DNA from: Spirochaetales bacterium
GTDB taxonomy: Bacteria; Spirochaetota; Spirochaetia; UBA9216
Direction: 5' to 3'
Assembly (NCBI GenBank): GCA_016342585.1
Contig: JAEINK010000005.1
Location: forward strand, 62,001 to 126,000
Length of the DNA stretch: 64,000 bases
Made by a program: the position numbers and the translations under genes. The notes beneath the pieces are model-generated. The model had not been told where the DNA came from and searched no databases. It saw nothing but the letters and a program-made list of their open reading frames with translations. Of this stretch, positions 17,670 through 27,400 are shown one piece after another. The first letter of the stretch is position 1. Every line of letters begins with the position of its first letter.

Positions 17670-19286
17670 TTAATCCGAATTCTGAAACAGTCCTCTGATA
17701 AGGTCGGCACCCATGGTATCAGGACTTTTCATACTTTCAAGACCTGAAAGCAGATCTTTCAGGGTCAGGAGCTGTTCCACAAGCATCAGGCGCACAAGAA
17801 GTTCATCTTCGGAAGACATATTCATTATGATATGATTATCCTCGATTATCATGGTGATCGATATCTGCTCCTTGCGGATGTGAAAAATAGGTCTGGAAAT
17901 ATCTGCCTGATAGATAAAAAACTCTTCATCACGAAAACCGTCAAGAACCTGTTCTTTTATAAAATCCACAAGCCGTGCACTGGCAAATTCAAGGTCGATG
18001 GAATGAAGGTCTTCCTTCTCTTTCTCGGATTTGGATTTAAACCCGGGACCGCCTGAAAAGCTCTTAACCAGAAGCGGGGGAGCAATTACGGAGGCAATGA
18101 GCAGTGTCATAATGGAAATTCCAAAAAGATCCTTGCCGATAGCCCCGGATGAGAGTCCGATTCCTGCCACTATAAGGGTAACTTCTCCCCGGGGAAGCAT
18201 TCCAGCCCCTATCCTTGCCGCCCCCTTCAGGTTAAACCCCATAGTCAGGGAGGGGAGTCCGCAACCGAGGAGTTTTCCGAGAATAGCGGCGAAAGTATAA
18301 ATAAGGCCAAAAAAGAACACCGGTTTAATGGCGGCAAAATCCACCATCATTCCCATAACACAGAAGAATACCGGAACAAAGAAGTCATATATACCTTTAA
18401 GCCGCGTTCGTATCTCATGGGCCATATCTGTCTGGGAGAGGGACAGGCCTGTAACATAGGCTCCAATGATCATGGCAAGACCGGCCATTTCAGCAAGACC
18501 CGAGAAAAAGAGGGCAAGGCCGAAGGAGAGAGAGGCGATCATCTCCATGGATCGAAACTGCTTCATTCGACGGGTGATTCTCGGTCCGAAAATAATACCC
18601 AGCACGGTAAAGATGATCCAGAAGCCAAAGGCCTTAGCCGCCACAAACCCGATATGTTTCCAGGGAATATGCTCTCCCGAGCCGGAAACTTTGCTGATTC
18701 CAACGACGATAGCAAGAAGAACAATACCAACAACGTCATCCAAAACAGCGGCCGCGAGGATGGTCACACCTTCAGGAGATGAGAGTTTCCGCTTTTCACT
18801 CAGGATACGGGCGGTAATTCCGACGGATGTTGCCGTCGAGAGGGTTCCGAGAAACAAGGCCTCAGGATTCATGAAAGAGTTCACACCTGGTAAAAACAGT
18901 ACGGCAGTCAGATCCCCCAACACGAAAGAGAAGACAACACCCCCCAGGCCGATTACGGAGCCCCGCAGAGAGAATTTCAAAAAAGTGGGAAGATCTGTTT
19001 CCAGACCAGAGAGAAAAAGGAGGATTATGGAGGCAACCATGGCAAATCCATAGAGCTCCGGACTGACAGGAATCGCCCCTTCGGCAAGGGAAAAAAGAGG
19101 GCCATGAATCATGGGGATATGTATACGCCCCAGGGCATATGGTCCTATAATCATCCCGGCTACAAGCTCACCAAGGACCTTAGGCTGTTTCAGATAGGTA
19201 GAAAAAAGATACCCAACAAGCCTGGCTGAGATCACAACCATGGCCAGCTGAAGTACCAGGACGGTCATCAGGTGAGTCATATTCAT
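17670..19286 (-). CDS. CPA2-family cation/proton antiporter
   Basis: 538 residues. About 12 hydrophobic segments over the first 400 residues match the Na+/H+ exchanger (KefB/GerN) family, with QPKVLGELVAGMIIGPYALG at the start and GMLPRGEVTLIVAGIG in the ion-pathway region. The last 110 residues are cytoplasmic (from about KSEKEKEDLHSID) and have no recognised RCK nucleotide-binding domain. It follows a PtsN-like EIIA gene by four bases, which suggests control by the phosphotransferase system. The ion (Na+ or K+) cannot be told. Confidence 0.87.
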   Translation of the reverse strand: MNMTHLMTVLVLQLAMVVISARLVGYLFSTYLKQPKVLGELVAGMIIGPYALGRIHIPMIHGPLFSLAEGAIPVSPELYGFAMVASIILLFLSGLETDLPTFLKFSLRGSVIGLGGVVFSFVLGDLTAVLFLPGVNSFMNPEALFLGTLSTATSVGITARILSEKRKLSSPEGVTILAAAVLDDVVGIVLLAIVVGISKVSGSGEHIPWKHIGFVAAKAFGFWIIFTVLGIIFGPRITRRMKQFRSMEMIASLSFGLALFFSGLAEMAGLAMIIGAYVTGLSLSQTDMAHEIRTRLKGIYDFFVPVFFCVMGMMVDFAAIKPVFFFGLIYTFAAILGKLLGCGLPSLTMGFNLKGAARIGAGMLPRGEVTLIVAGIGLSSGAIGKDLFGISIMTLLIASVIAPPLLVKSFSGGPGFKSKSEKEKEDLHSIDLEFASARLVDFIKEQVLDGFRDEEFFIYQADISRPIFHIRKEQISITMIIEDNHIIMNMSSEDELLVRLMLVEQLLTLKDLLSGLESMKSPDTMGADLIRGLFQNSD

Positions 19287-19290
19287 TTCC

Positions 19291-19737
19291 TTACTCCGTT
19301 ATCATTTTCAGCAAAGCTTCATCGGAGTCTGCATTTATAAGTTCCTCGCGAATCGCCGGATCTTTCAATATCTGGCTTATTTGAGCAAGGAACTGAACAT
19401 GAGGTCCAGTCCTGTTTTCAGGAGAGAGGGTCATGATGAAAAGTCGGCTGGGTTTTCCGTCAAGGGATTCGAAATCGACACCATCCCTCTTTACACCAAC
19501 ACATGCAACCATTTCCGAAACGGCACTTGTCTTCCCGTGGGGAATTGCAATACCATCCTGAATCCCGGTAGACATTTTCGACTCTCTATCAAGTATGCAT
19601 TTAACGGCAGAATCGCGATCCGTAATTTTACCGCCACGCATGAGTAAATCAAGCAGGTTCTCGATAACCTCTTTTTTACTGTCCCCTTCAAGAGTAACAG
19701 TAATAAGATCTTTGTTTAATATTTTCTTAAGGTTCAT
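19291..19737 (-). CDS. PTS EIIA (PtsN/fructose-type) domain protein
   Basis: 148 residues, one EIIA domain of the fructose/nitrogen class. The phospho-histidine lies in GIAIPHGKTS, and GPHVQFLAQISQIL is typical of the C-terminal helix. No EIIB or EIIC follows, so it is probably regulatory, modulating the antiporter encoded four bases downstream. There is no Shine-Dalgarno. The promoter ends six bases before the ATG, giving a predicted leaderless transcript. Confidence 0.87.
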   Translation of the reverse strand: MNLKKILNKDLITVTLEGDSKKEVIENLLDLLMRGGKITDRDSAVKCILDRESKMSTGIQDGIAIPHGKTSAVSEMVACVGVKRDGVDFESLDGKPSRLFIMTLSPENRTGPHVQFLAQISQILKDPAIREELINADSDEALLKMITE

Positions 19738-19743
19738 ACAGTG

Positions 19744-19772
19744 ACGATAAATTTTTGGTTTTCTTATGTCAA
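19744..19772 (-). promoter_or_regulatory. Promoter of the EIIA-antiporter operon, predicted leaderless
   Basis: On the minus strand TTGACA (19772-19767), 17 bases, TATCGT (19749-19744), then six bases to the ATG at 19737. Confidence 0.7.
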
Positions 19773-19803
19773 GCAGATCGGAAAATATTGTGGGTTAGGG
19801 CCT

Positions 19804-20079
19804 CTATATTGCACACTTAACGGCTGGAAGTGTGTTAAGACTCCTGTATAAATTATCAAATTTGTCACGTGACTCAATATCAACAGGTATGGAAAGGCTG
19901 ACATACTTCCCCTTCCCACTCTGTTTCGAGGAGACTGTACCCCGGGGAATTGTCAGCGAATCGAGAAGAGACTCAAGATCGGTTGTGTGATTAATTTCAT
20001 TTTCGGCATCGGTAAAAATCACTTTAAGGACGTAGCTTAAGGGGAATTCGAGTTCTCCCCGGGTATTAAAACTGTTCAT
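19804..20079 (-). CDS. DUF493 (YbeD-like) small protein
   Basis: 91 residues matching the DUF493/YbeD family: LEFPLSYVLKVIF at the N-terminus, a central SKQSGKGKYVSLSIPV strand pair and a C-terminal helix (SRDKFDNLYRSL). These have an ACT-like ferredoxin fold and are proposed to be regulatory; no firm function is known. It lies 39 bases after proS on the same strand. It has no Shine-Dalgarno, and TATATT lies eight bases before the ATG with TTGATT 16 bases further upstream, so it may also have its own leaderless transcript. Confidence 0.8.
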   Translation of the reverse strand: MNSFNTRGELEFPLSYVLKVIFTDAENEINHTTDLESLLDSLTIPRGTVSSKQSGKGKYVSLSIPVDIESRDKFDNLYRSLNTLPAVKCAI

Positions 20080-20118
20080 AGTTTATAAATATAATAATAA
20101 TAAAGGAAGAATCAAAGT

Positions 20119-21822
20119 CTATAATTCAACTTTCCGGTGTGATAACCGTTTTGCCTCCCTGACGGCCTTCTCAATAGGAACGGACCATATTTTACCACTC
20201 TTCCTTTCGTAGAATTCAACCATTCCATCTTCCATTGTTTTAGAAGAGAGGACAATCCTATACGGAATACCCAGTAGATCCATATCCTGAAATTTCACCC
20301 CGGGGGATTCATGCCGATCATCAAGAATTGCAGAATCGCCCAGCTCTTCATGAAGTTTAAATGCGGCCTCACGGACCTTGAGGGCATGCCCTATTCCCAT
20401 AATATAAAAGAGATAGGGTGCAATCGTTACAGGCCAGAGAATACCTTTATCATCACGGTTTGCCTCGGCAATTGCAGCCATCAGCCGTTCGATACCAATA
20501 CCATAAGATCCCATATTGGGATAACATCGATTGGATTTCTCATCACGATAGTAAAGCCCCATAGTCCTGCTGTAATAATCACCCAGCTTAAAAATATTAC
20601 CAAGCTCAATAGCTTTGCGGGAATCGAGCTTCTCGCCACATTGAAAACAAAGATCCCCCTCCTTAAGACGGGACAAATCGCCAACCAAATCACTTTCAAA
20701 ATCCCGACCGAAGTTAACATTCGTATAATAAAGGTCATCCTTATTACTGCCAATGACAAAATTGTTTCCATTTGCGACAGCCTCATCGACCGCAACAGGA
20801 ATCTCATTCGATTCAATCCCGATCGGTGACATTGAGCCAAGATTAAATCCAAGCTGCTCAAGCTCTGCCGGGGTAGCGAGCCTGATGACAGGAGTCATCA
20901 AAAACCTGGATAGCTTTTCAAGACTGATCTCATAATCACCCCTTATAACTCCCACAGCAAAACCGTCTCTGGTTTTATAAACGAGAGTCTTGGCAATCCG
21001 GGAGAGATCAGTTTTAAAAAACGCAGCAGCCTGTTTTGAATCCCGAACACCTTCGGTGGTAACCTCCTCCATGGGCAGGGGAGATTCGGTCCTGTAATCC
21101 TTATAACCCACTGCAACATCCTGATTGGCTGTATAACCGCAAGAGGAGCACTCAAGCAGGGTATCCCTCCCCCTGTCACTTGGGAAAAGGAATTCATAGG
21201 CTTTATATCCACTCAAAGATCCTACTGCCGACTCGGCAGGAACAACGGGAACATGGCATTTGAGAAAAATCCGACTGTATGCCTGAAACATTTTGGGAAA
21301 GAAGTTATTAAGATCTGTAAAATTACGGTGAAAAGAGTAGGCATCGGACATAAGGAATTCTATCCCCCTCATGATTCCACCACTGACCCGCACTTCATCC
21401 CTTATTTTGCGCTGAAACTGAAAAAGGAATTGAGGGTAATCCCTCTTGGAGTTTGTACTCTGTTTTAGAAGATCAACCATTGGTTCAATATGACTGGGGG
21501 CAGCGACAAGTTTCCGTCCGGAACGGTCCTTAAAAACAATCATCTCTCTTTCAAGAATGGTATCCCTGGCTGTTTTTTCGAAATAACTGAATGGGACGGT
21601 TATAGGAAGAACGACTTCCTGACCACCAAGATCCTCGAGCTCTTCCCGAATAATCTCCATAATATTCCGAACAACCCGGAGTCCCAGGGGTAGCAAAACA
21701 TGAAATCCATTTCCACTTGGCTTAACATAACCGCCCTGTATAAGAAGATTGTAACTTGCCATGGAGCTCTTCTGGGAAGTCTCCCGAATCGTATTGTTTC
21801 CCAGAACCTTTGAATAAAGCAT
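20119..21822 (-). CDS. proS: Prolyl-tRNA synthetase, bacterial type
   Basis: 567 residues, the length of the bacterial form with an inserted editing domain. Class II motif 2 is seen in FQFQRKIRDEVRVSGGIMRG. The YbaK-like editing domain spans about residues 225-380 (QAAAFFKTDLSRIAKTLVYK). Motif 3 is in GSYGIGIERLMAAIAE, and a C-terminal anticodon-binding domain follows. It charges tRNA-Pro and clears Ala-tRNA-Pro. There is no Shine-Dalgarno; an almost perfect promoter ends seven bases before the ATG. Confidence 0.96.
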   Translation of the reverse strand: MLYSKVLGNNTIRETSQKSSMASYNLLIQGGYVKPSGNGFHVLLPLGLRVVRNIMEIIREELEDLGGQEVVLPITVPFSYFEKTARDTILEREMIVFKDRSGRKLVAAPSHIEPMVDLLKQSTNSKRDYPQFLFQFQRKIRDEVRVSGGIMRGIEFLMSDAYSFHRNFTDLNNFFPKMFQAYSRIFLKCHVPVVPAESAVGSLSGYKAYEFLFPSDRGRDTLLECSSCGYTANQDVAVGYKDYRTESPLPMEEVTTEGVRDSKQAAAFFKTDLSRIAKTLVYKTRDGFAVGVIRGDYEISLEKLSRFLMTPVIRLATPAELEQLGFNLGSMSPIGIESNEIPVAVDEAVANGNNFVIGSNKDDLYYTNVNFGRDFESDLVGDLSRLKEGDLCFQCGEKLDSRKAIELGNIFKLGDYYSRTMGLYYRDEKSNRCYPNMGSYGIGIERLMAAIAEANRDDKGILWPVTIAPYLFYIMGIGHALKVREAAFKLHEELGDSAILDDRHESPGVKFQDMDLLGIPYRIVLSSKTMEDGMVEFYERKSGKIWSVPIEKAVREAKRLSHRKVEL

Positions 21823-21829
21823 ATAAGCA

Positions 21830-21858
21830 ATTATATTTCACCTTAATCATAGGTGCAA
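21830..21858 (-). promoter_or_regulatory. Promoter of proS, predicted leaderless
   Basis: On the minus strand TTGCAC (21858-21853), 17 bases, TATAAT (21835-21830), then seven bases to the ATG at 21822. Confidence 0.75.
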
Positions 21859-22101
21859 GCTAATCCTCCAAACCTTTAACCCCATTATTGAAGGATTTTT
21901 GAATAGACACCACCGGGTGTTAGAAATTCTCCCGGTTGAAAACCTTCAGCTTGGGAAATTCAATGATTTCCCCACCAAAGCCGGGGTCTTTCCCGCCCCC
22001 GGGGAGGCGGTAGAAACACAGAAAAAGACTATTTTGCGACATAAAAAACATTACTCACCACCATTTTGAATTTAACCCGTGAAAAAGAGGGGATATGAAG
22101 C

Positions 22102-22120
22102 AAGAATAATAATCATTCTC
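22102..22120 (+). promoter_or_regulatory. Fur-box-like site
   Basis: AAGAATAATAATCATTCTC matches 15 of 19 positions of the classical Fur box (GATAATGATAATCATTATC). It ends one base before the -35 element of the promoter at 22122, where a bound repressor would block RNA polymerase. AT-rich DNA gives chance matches, so this is a candidate only. Confidence 0.45.
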
Positions 22121-22121
22121 A

Positions 22122-22150
22122 TTGAAAAAACGCTAAATTAAAACTAAAAT
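22122..22150 (+). promoter_or_regulatory. Promoter of the 312-residue gene, predicted leaderless
   Basis: TTGAAA (22122-22127), 17 bases, TAAAAT (22145-22150), then eight bases to the ATG at 22159. No ribosome binding site is present. Confidence 0.6.
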
Positions 22151-22158
22151 ATAAAAAT

Positions 22159-23097
22159 ATGGTAGAACTGGAACGTAAGATTCATGGAGACTGGTTTGAA
22201 ATCAGAGAAATCCTTGACGATGTCTATGCAATTGATGAATACCTGAATCTCTCAACAGCTGAATTAAACATACTGATCAATGACCTCCGCCTCTCTGTAG
22301 AGTCAGGAATTCTTGAATACAAAAGATCCGTGGTACTCAAAACCTATGAATTCATGGAGTCGATGAACTTTGATACAAAACAGTTCGCCATGGTAGATAA
22401 ATTCACGCTCTCTGTAACTAAACTATTGTATACTGTTCTGCTTGAAAAACTCTTTGCCAAAGGACTTCTTGTTCCAGGAAAACAGGAAAAGGAAGATGTA
22501 CAGCTTGGCGAGGAGTTTCAGGAAAAAGATATCAAGACTATCATGACTGAACTTCAAGCCATGGTTAAAAAGGAACCGGCCCTCGTCCAGCGAAATGAGG
22601 TAAAATCGATCCTGCTTCAGTTTAAAATGTATCAGAAAGAACTCACAGAAATGAGCAAACTTAAAAATAACATACCCAAGGAGAAGCTCCCGGCCTTCCT
22701 TGGAAATTTCAAGAATACACTCGATGGGCTCACCAAAAAAATACAGACAAACTATAATTTAATCCTGGCGGAAAAAACCGTTGTAGAGGTAAAGCAGGAG
22801 CATCCGAAGGGTGATTTAAGGCGATATAACATTTCCAAGCTGACTCCTTTGTTAGCCAAACAGGCTGAGATTATTTCCAACATCAGGTCCAGGATGCTCT
22901 TTGCCAGTGAAGAAAGATACCACACCAGGGAGGCCTTCAAATCAATCCCTTCCCAGCTGGAAGAACTGAAAAAGCTCATACGTTCAGAAGAAGAGTTTTT
23001 TGCAGCCATGGAGTTAAGAGAAGCAGCACTTATAGGGAAAAGTTTTTCGATCGAAATAATAAGAAGGATCGAAAAAAACCTGAACGTCAGGCTATAA
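22159..23097 (+). CDS. Unknown helical protein, possibly iron-regulated
   Basis: 312 residues; I do not recognise the family. It is charged and almost wholly helical, with coiled-coil-like stretches at about residues 100-230 and 270-312. There is no signal peptide or membrane segment, so it is probably cytoplasmic. The first 90 residues (HGDWFEIREILDDVYAIDEY and onward) form a compact acidic unit. The start has no Shine-Dalgarno but sits eight bases after a promoter -10 element, with a Fur-like box just upstream. It is monocistronic. Confidence 0.7.
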   Translation: MVELERKIHGDWFEIREILDDVYAIDEYLNLSTAELNILINDLRLSVESGILEYKRSVVLKTYEFMESMNFDTKQFAMVDKFTLSVTKLLYTVLLEKLFAKGLLVPGKQEKEDVQLGEEFQEKDIKTIMTELQAMVKKEPALVQRNEVKSILLQFKMYQKELTEMSKLKNNIPKEKLPAFLGNFKNTLDGLTKKIQTNYNLILAEKTVVEVKQEHPKGDLRRYNISKLTPLLAKQAEIISNIRSRMLFASEERYHTREAFKSIPSQLEELKKLIRSEEEFFAAMELREAALIGKSFSIEIIRRIEKNLNVRL

Positions 23098-23131
23098 TTT
23101 AAAATCTCTAACTAAATAACTATAATCCCGC

Positions 23132-23160
23132 TTGAAGAACCGCCGTCAATTTTTTAAAAT
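23132..23160 (+). promoter_or_regulatory. Promoter of the aminotransferase gene
   Basis: TTGAAG (23132-23137), 17 bases, TAAAAT (23155-23160). It gives a leader of about 90 bases with a small CCGCA/TGCGG hairpin at 23215-23227 and then AGGAGG. No attenuator peptide was recognised in the leader. Confidence 0.55.
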
Positions 23161-23256
23161 AAACGTATGAGTTTTGCTTAGATCTTAAGAAAAACTGATT
23201 GAATTTTGGAATACCCGCATTTTGCGGCAAACCTGCCGACTTTTAGGAGGATGAAA

Positions 23257-24348
23257 ATGGCTAAAGGCTTTACATTAACTTGTTACCCCTGGGTGTATAA
23301 GGCAAAATATCAGGAGGGCAACTCCTGGAAGGAAGTATACGAGGAGAAACCACATAAAACTCCCAGTGAAGAAGAGGCCCTCTCCGAAGAAGAGAGAACA
23401 CTTCTCATTGAGCAGCGGAACAGTCACCCGGATCTTCCTCTGGTAAACTATACCACTCAATACGGTATGGGGTGCTTTGAAGGAGCCAAGGCCTTCCCTC
23501 AGAAGGATGGATCCCTCAAGCTTTTCAGGCCGGATGAAAATGCCAGGAGAATGGCATCCTCTATGGAAGGGCTTATGATGCCTGTCTTTCCAGCTGAAAA
23601 ACTGCTCAAAGCGATGCTCGAAACCGTTAGAAAAAATGCGGATATCGGATTTGCACCAAAGTATGATTCAGCATGGGAAAAGGATAATTTCCTCTCCGGA
23701 AATGCCGTCTATTTAAGACCATTTACCTATTCCGAACCTGGAATTGGAATCAACCTCACAAAAGCCCCCTGGGTTATTATAATTTCAACGCCCGTGGGTG
23801 CCTACTTTTCCCCTGGAAACGCCAGTGCAACAACCACTGAAATGGTAAGAGCAACCCCCAAGGGGACGGGCTGGATTAAATGTGATTCAAACTATGTAAT
23901 CCCCACCCTGGCAAAAAACAGAGCCGTTGCCGATGGATTCATGGAAGCAATCTTTCTGGATGCCAATGAACATAAATACGTAGAAGAGGGTTCATCCTGC
24001 AACATCTTCTTCCTGCAGAAAAACGGGACCCTTGTTACCCCGGAGCTGGGAGATACAATCCTCCCGGGAATCACCAGAAAATCCCTCATTGTTCTCGCAA
24101 AAGAGAAGGGCTTAAAGGTTGAAGAGAGACCAATCGCTATCGAAGAAGCCATGTCGGAATCGGTAGAAGCCTTTGTAACAGGAACGGCCGCTGGTCTTAC
24201 ATACCTGGACTCGATCACCCATAAAGGAAAAAAAGCCGTTTTTGGAGATGGGAAAATGGGTGAAGTTTCTACAGATCTGCTTCATACCTTAAAAGGTATT
24301 CAGTATGGTGCAGTAGAAGATAAACACGGATGGATGTTCGAAGCTTAA
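23257..24348 (+). CDS. ilvE: Branched-chain amino acid aminotransferase
   Basis: 363 residues from ATG 23257. AGGAGG directly abuts an earlier ATG at 23251, so the second ATG, six bases on, is chosen; the upstream extension to 23206 is inside the leader. This is the class IV PLP aminotransferase fold of the longer BCAT type, with NYTTQYGMGCFEGAKAF near the N-terminus, the PLP lysine in WIKCDSNYV and the EEGSSCNIFF motif. It makes the last step of leucine, isoleucine and valine synthesis, or the first step of their breakdown. Neighbouring genes do not help decide. Confidence 0.92.
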   Translation: MAKGFTLTCYPWVYKAKYQEGNSWKEVYEEKPHKTPSEEEALSEEERTLLIEQRNSHPDLPLVNYTTQYGMGCFEGAKAFPQKDGSLKLFRPDENARRMASSMEGLMMPVFPAEKLLKAMLETVRKNADIGFAPKYDSAWEKDNFLSGNAVYLRPFTYSEPGIGINLTKAPWVIIISTPVGAYFSPGNASATTTEMVRATPKGTGWIKCDSNYVIPTLAKNRAVADGFMEAIFLDANEHKYVEEGSSCNIFFLQKNGTLVTPELGDTILPGITRKSLIVLAKEKGLKVEERPIAIEEAMSESVEAFVTGTAAGLTYLDSITHKGKKAVFGDGKMGEVSTDLLHTLKGIQYGAVEDKHGWMFEA

Positions 24349-24370
24349 TCAATTATAAATCAAATAATGG

Positions 24371-24393
24371 CTACTGGTTTTGCCGGTAGTTTT
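24371..24393 (+). terminator. Terminator of the aminotransferase gene
   Basis: A 7-bp stem, CTACTGG with CCGGTAG (one G-U pair), has a TTTTG loop and is followed by TTTTCT. Confidence 0.65.
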
Positions 24394-24475
24394 CTACAAA
24401 AGGGGGTTCTATCAGGATTGTAAATATATCCGGGTAGAACCTTTTTTCAGCACCTATACAAACAACAGAGAGTTT

Positions 24476-27400
24476 TTATCGGAAAAACAGGTCATCCATG
24501 TCCATCGGAAGTTCCATAAAGATCTGCTGATCATAGCTATCCATGGGGTAAAGGAGATTTTTACTGTTTATAAAGGAGAGATTCATCGATTCAGATCGAT
24601 TCAGAGTCTCCGGATCCCTGGAGAGGAAGTCATAATACTCGGATGACCGGGTAAGGTTAACCAGTGAAGCGGAATTCTTGGCAGGGTCACCTGTGGCAAG
24701 ATAGAGACGATTCAAGGTAACACCCAGATTATTATAGGTCACCATCAGATTCTCGATAAGAGCCCTGTGCTCCCTCTTCTCATCAAGGAGAAAGTAGTCG
24801 ATACGACTCTTCTCCTGTTCGAGGAGATCCGCCAGATGTTCATAGTACCCCTGGGCGGAAAAGAAATCATTCCTCATATAAAGAGCAGCCGCAGTCGCAT
24901 AAAGCAGGTTTGGATTATCCGAATACCCCTCAGCTGAGGAGTAAAATTCGAGGAGGGATTCGCGATAGTCTTCTCTTCTATAATGTATATATCCCTTTTT
25001 ATAGCGCAGGTCAGGAGTTGTATAGAGGTTCTGTTCACTGAGTTCGAATTGGGTCAGGGTTGTATCAAAATCGCCGGCTATGTAGTAATAGAGATCACCG
25101 ATATTTGCATAGATTTTTCCAAATTCAGCATCCGGTTCAAGTCTTCGCACCTGGAGAGCCTCTTCATACCTGTTCCTGGCCGCCTGAAACTGCTTCTCCG
25201 CATCAAGATACCCGTTCTGTTCATAGAGGATCTCACCCATCCTGTTATGAGATTTAATAAGAATTTTCAACCTGTTCTTTGTCGCCGGATTCTCCCCTCC
25301 CATTAGATCAAGGGTGGTCTGAACAGCCGTCTGTTCCCGACCGGAATCATTTATAAACCTGAAGTACCGGCCATATTGATAGTAAAGCTCGGGAAGGCTG
25401 GGCGCCTCTTCACGAATACGTTCAAGAACGGGAGAAACCTGATCAAAGAGCCCCTTATCCATCATATACCCGGCAAGTTCGGCATAAATATCCGGCTCTA
25501 TTTTCGCCTTGGGGTTGGACTGAAAGGCATCCTTTATCCTCATAACCTCAGGGAAATTATCCATCCTCATAAGGTACCGCAGCATACGGAAAAGATAGAT
25601 ATCCTTCTGCCCCCATCGTTGAAGGAGGAGAGCATAATGGTACCGCGCCTCTTCATACATCTCAGGATCCAGCTCATCGCCCCATCTTAAAAAGTTATCT
25701 CCCCGAAGAAGCAGGGTTTCCTCGTGATAGGCATCCTGCTCAAGCCGCCGCTTGAGAAGCTCTTCTGCCTGAGGATATTTACCAAGAACCTCCGACTCCA
25801 GCCGGGCATAATCTACCAGGCCTTCTGGATCTTCCCTGTAAATCGTTAGTAGTTCCTCATACTTTTGTTCTGCCAGGGGATACTGCTTTTCCGCGGCAAA
25901 CTCCTCGGCATAAGTAAAATACCACCCTTTCACCCGCCACTTCTCGACAGCACGCTCAAAGTAAGCATTCCCCGCCGCGTACTCTTCAGCCTGAATCTCC
26001 TTGATTCCGGATCGATAGAGCATATTGGCATAGAGGGGGGTGTAAACAAAACGGAAAATAATAAAAACCAGCAGGCTGAGGATAGCAAGCCCCGCCAGAA
26101 AGACCCTCAAAAGAGGAAGAATGTTATGTTTAAACGCGTAGGCAAAGGTATTCCGTTCTTCCTCAAAATGCTGCCCCGACAGTTTCTCATACTGGGCAGG
26201 TATTTCTATCCGCCGACCGATAACTTTTCCCACGATACTGGCAATCTGCTTGGGACTATTGCCTTTTACAAGGGCATCAATTACACCGGAAAGAGAATCT
26301 CCGGATAAACCCTTTTCACCTATCTGCTCCTCGATTATCAATTTTAAATTGCGGGGCAGTGTATCAAGGGTTATTTTCAATCTTTCAAAGTCACTGTCAG
26401 AGATGGAAAAATCATCATCCCCGGCGACGGAAACCTCTTCAACATCGGCAATATCAGCGGAAAATGAGGGAACGGGGCCCAATTCAGTCTCGGCCATATC
26501 ATCCGTATCGATGCCGAACTGTTCGCCTAAATCCCCGAGATTAAAATCGGAGACATCAAAATCATCCATGGATTCATCATCCACAGGAAGAAGGTCCTCC
26601 CCGTCAAAATCGTCTATATCCGAATCGGGGTTCTCCCCTCCGGAATCGGCAGGACCAGCAGTTTCATCAGGAATCGCAAAATCACCAAAACCGAAATCCT
26701 CTTCATCTTCCGTAGAATCCGTGTCGGGGAGATCAAACCCCGTATCAAATTCATCGATATCATCCGGAATGTCCTCCGATGAGCTCTCATCGGAAACTTC
26801 ATCGGGAATACCGAAATCAGAAAGACCGAATTCTGATTCACTATCGGACTCATCGAATGATAAATCATCATCTTCGAGAGATGATAGTTCGGAATCGATT
26901 GATTCATCGGAATCGAGAGACTCGAAGGAATCAACGGGTTCATCTAGATCAGAAGGTGTGTCAAAGTCCTCTAAACTATCTATAGTATCCAAAGAAGATA
27001 GATCATCATTTTCAAAATCATCATCAAAGGATAACTCTTCAAGGGGATTATCATCCTCAGATTCATCATCTGTCTGTTCAGATAAATCAGAAAGATCATC
27101 CAGGGAAAAATCATCTTCGATGGTATCTTCAGGAGCGACCTCTTCAGAGTCATCCATAGGTTCTGAGGCCGCCATAATATCATCGAAGGAGAAATCGTCA
27201 TCACCGGGAGAGGGGGCGTCTAACCCGCTAATCTCATCTAAATCATCAATCTCTTCGCGCTCTTCAATATCCTCAAGGTCTTCAATCTCTTCAGGAAGCT
27301 CCGGCTCTACCGTATCAGAGAGATCTTCAAGGGAAAAATCATCATCAAATGATTCGGGTTCTGATGGTTCAGCAAGATCATCAAGGGAAAACTCATCCCC

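Larger units (their letters stand above)
21823..22158. other. Gene-free divergent control region between proS and the 312-residue gene
   Basis: 336 bases with no convincing small ORF. It holds the proS promoter at the left end, and a Fur-like box followed by a promoter at the right end. The middle (about 21890-22080) is GC-richer with short inverted repeats, but I see no known RNA motif or T-box there. Confidence 0.5.

Noticed and set aside
18466-19053. Plus-strand ORF of 195 codons inside the antiporter gene
   Set aside because: It lies fully antisense to a clear membrane transporter and is very basic, as antisense readings of hydrophobic genes often are.
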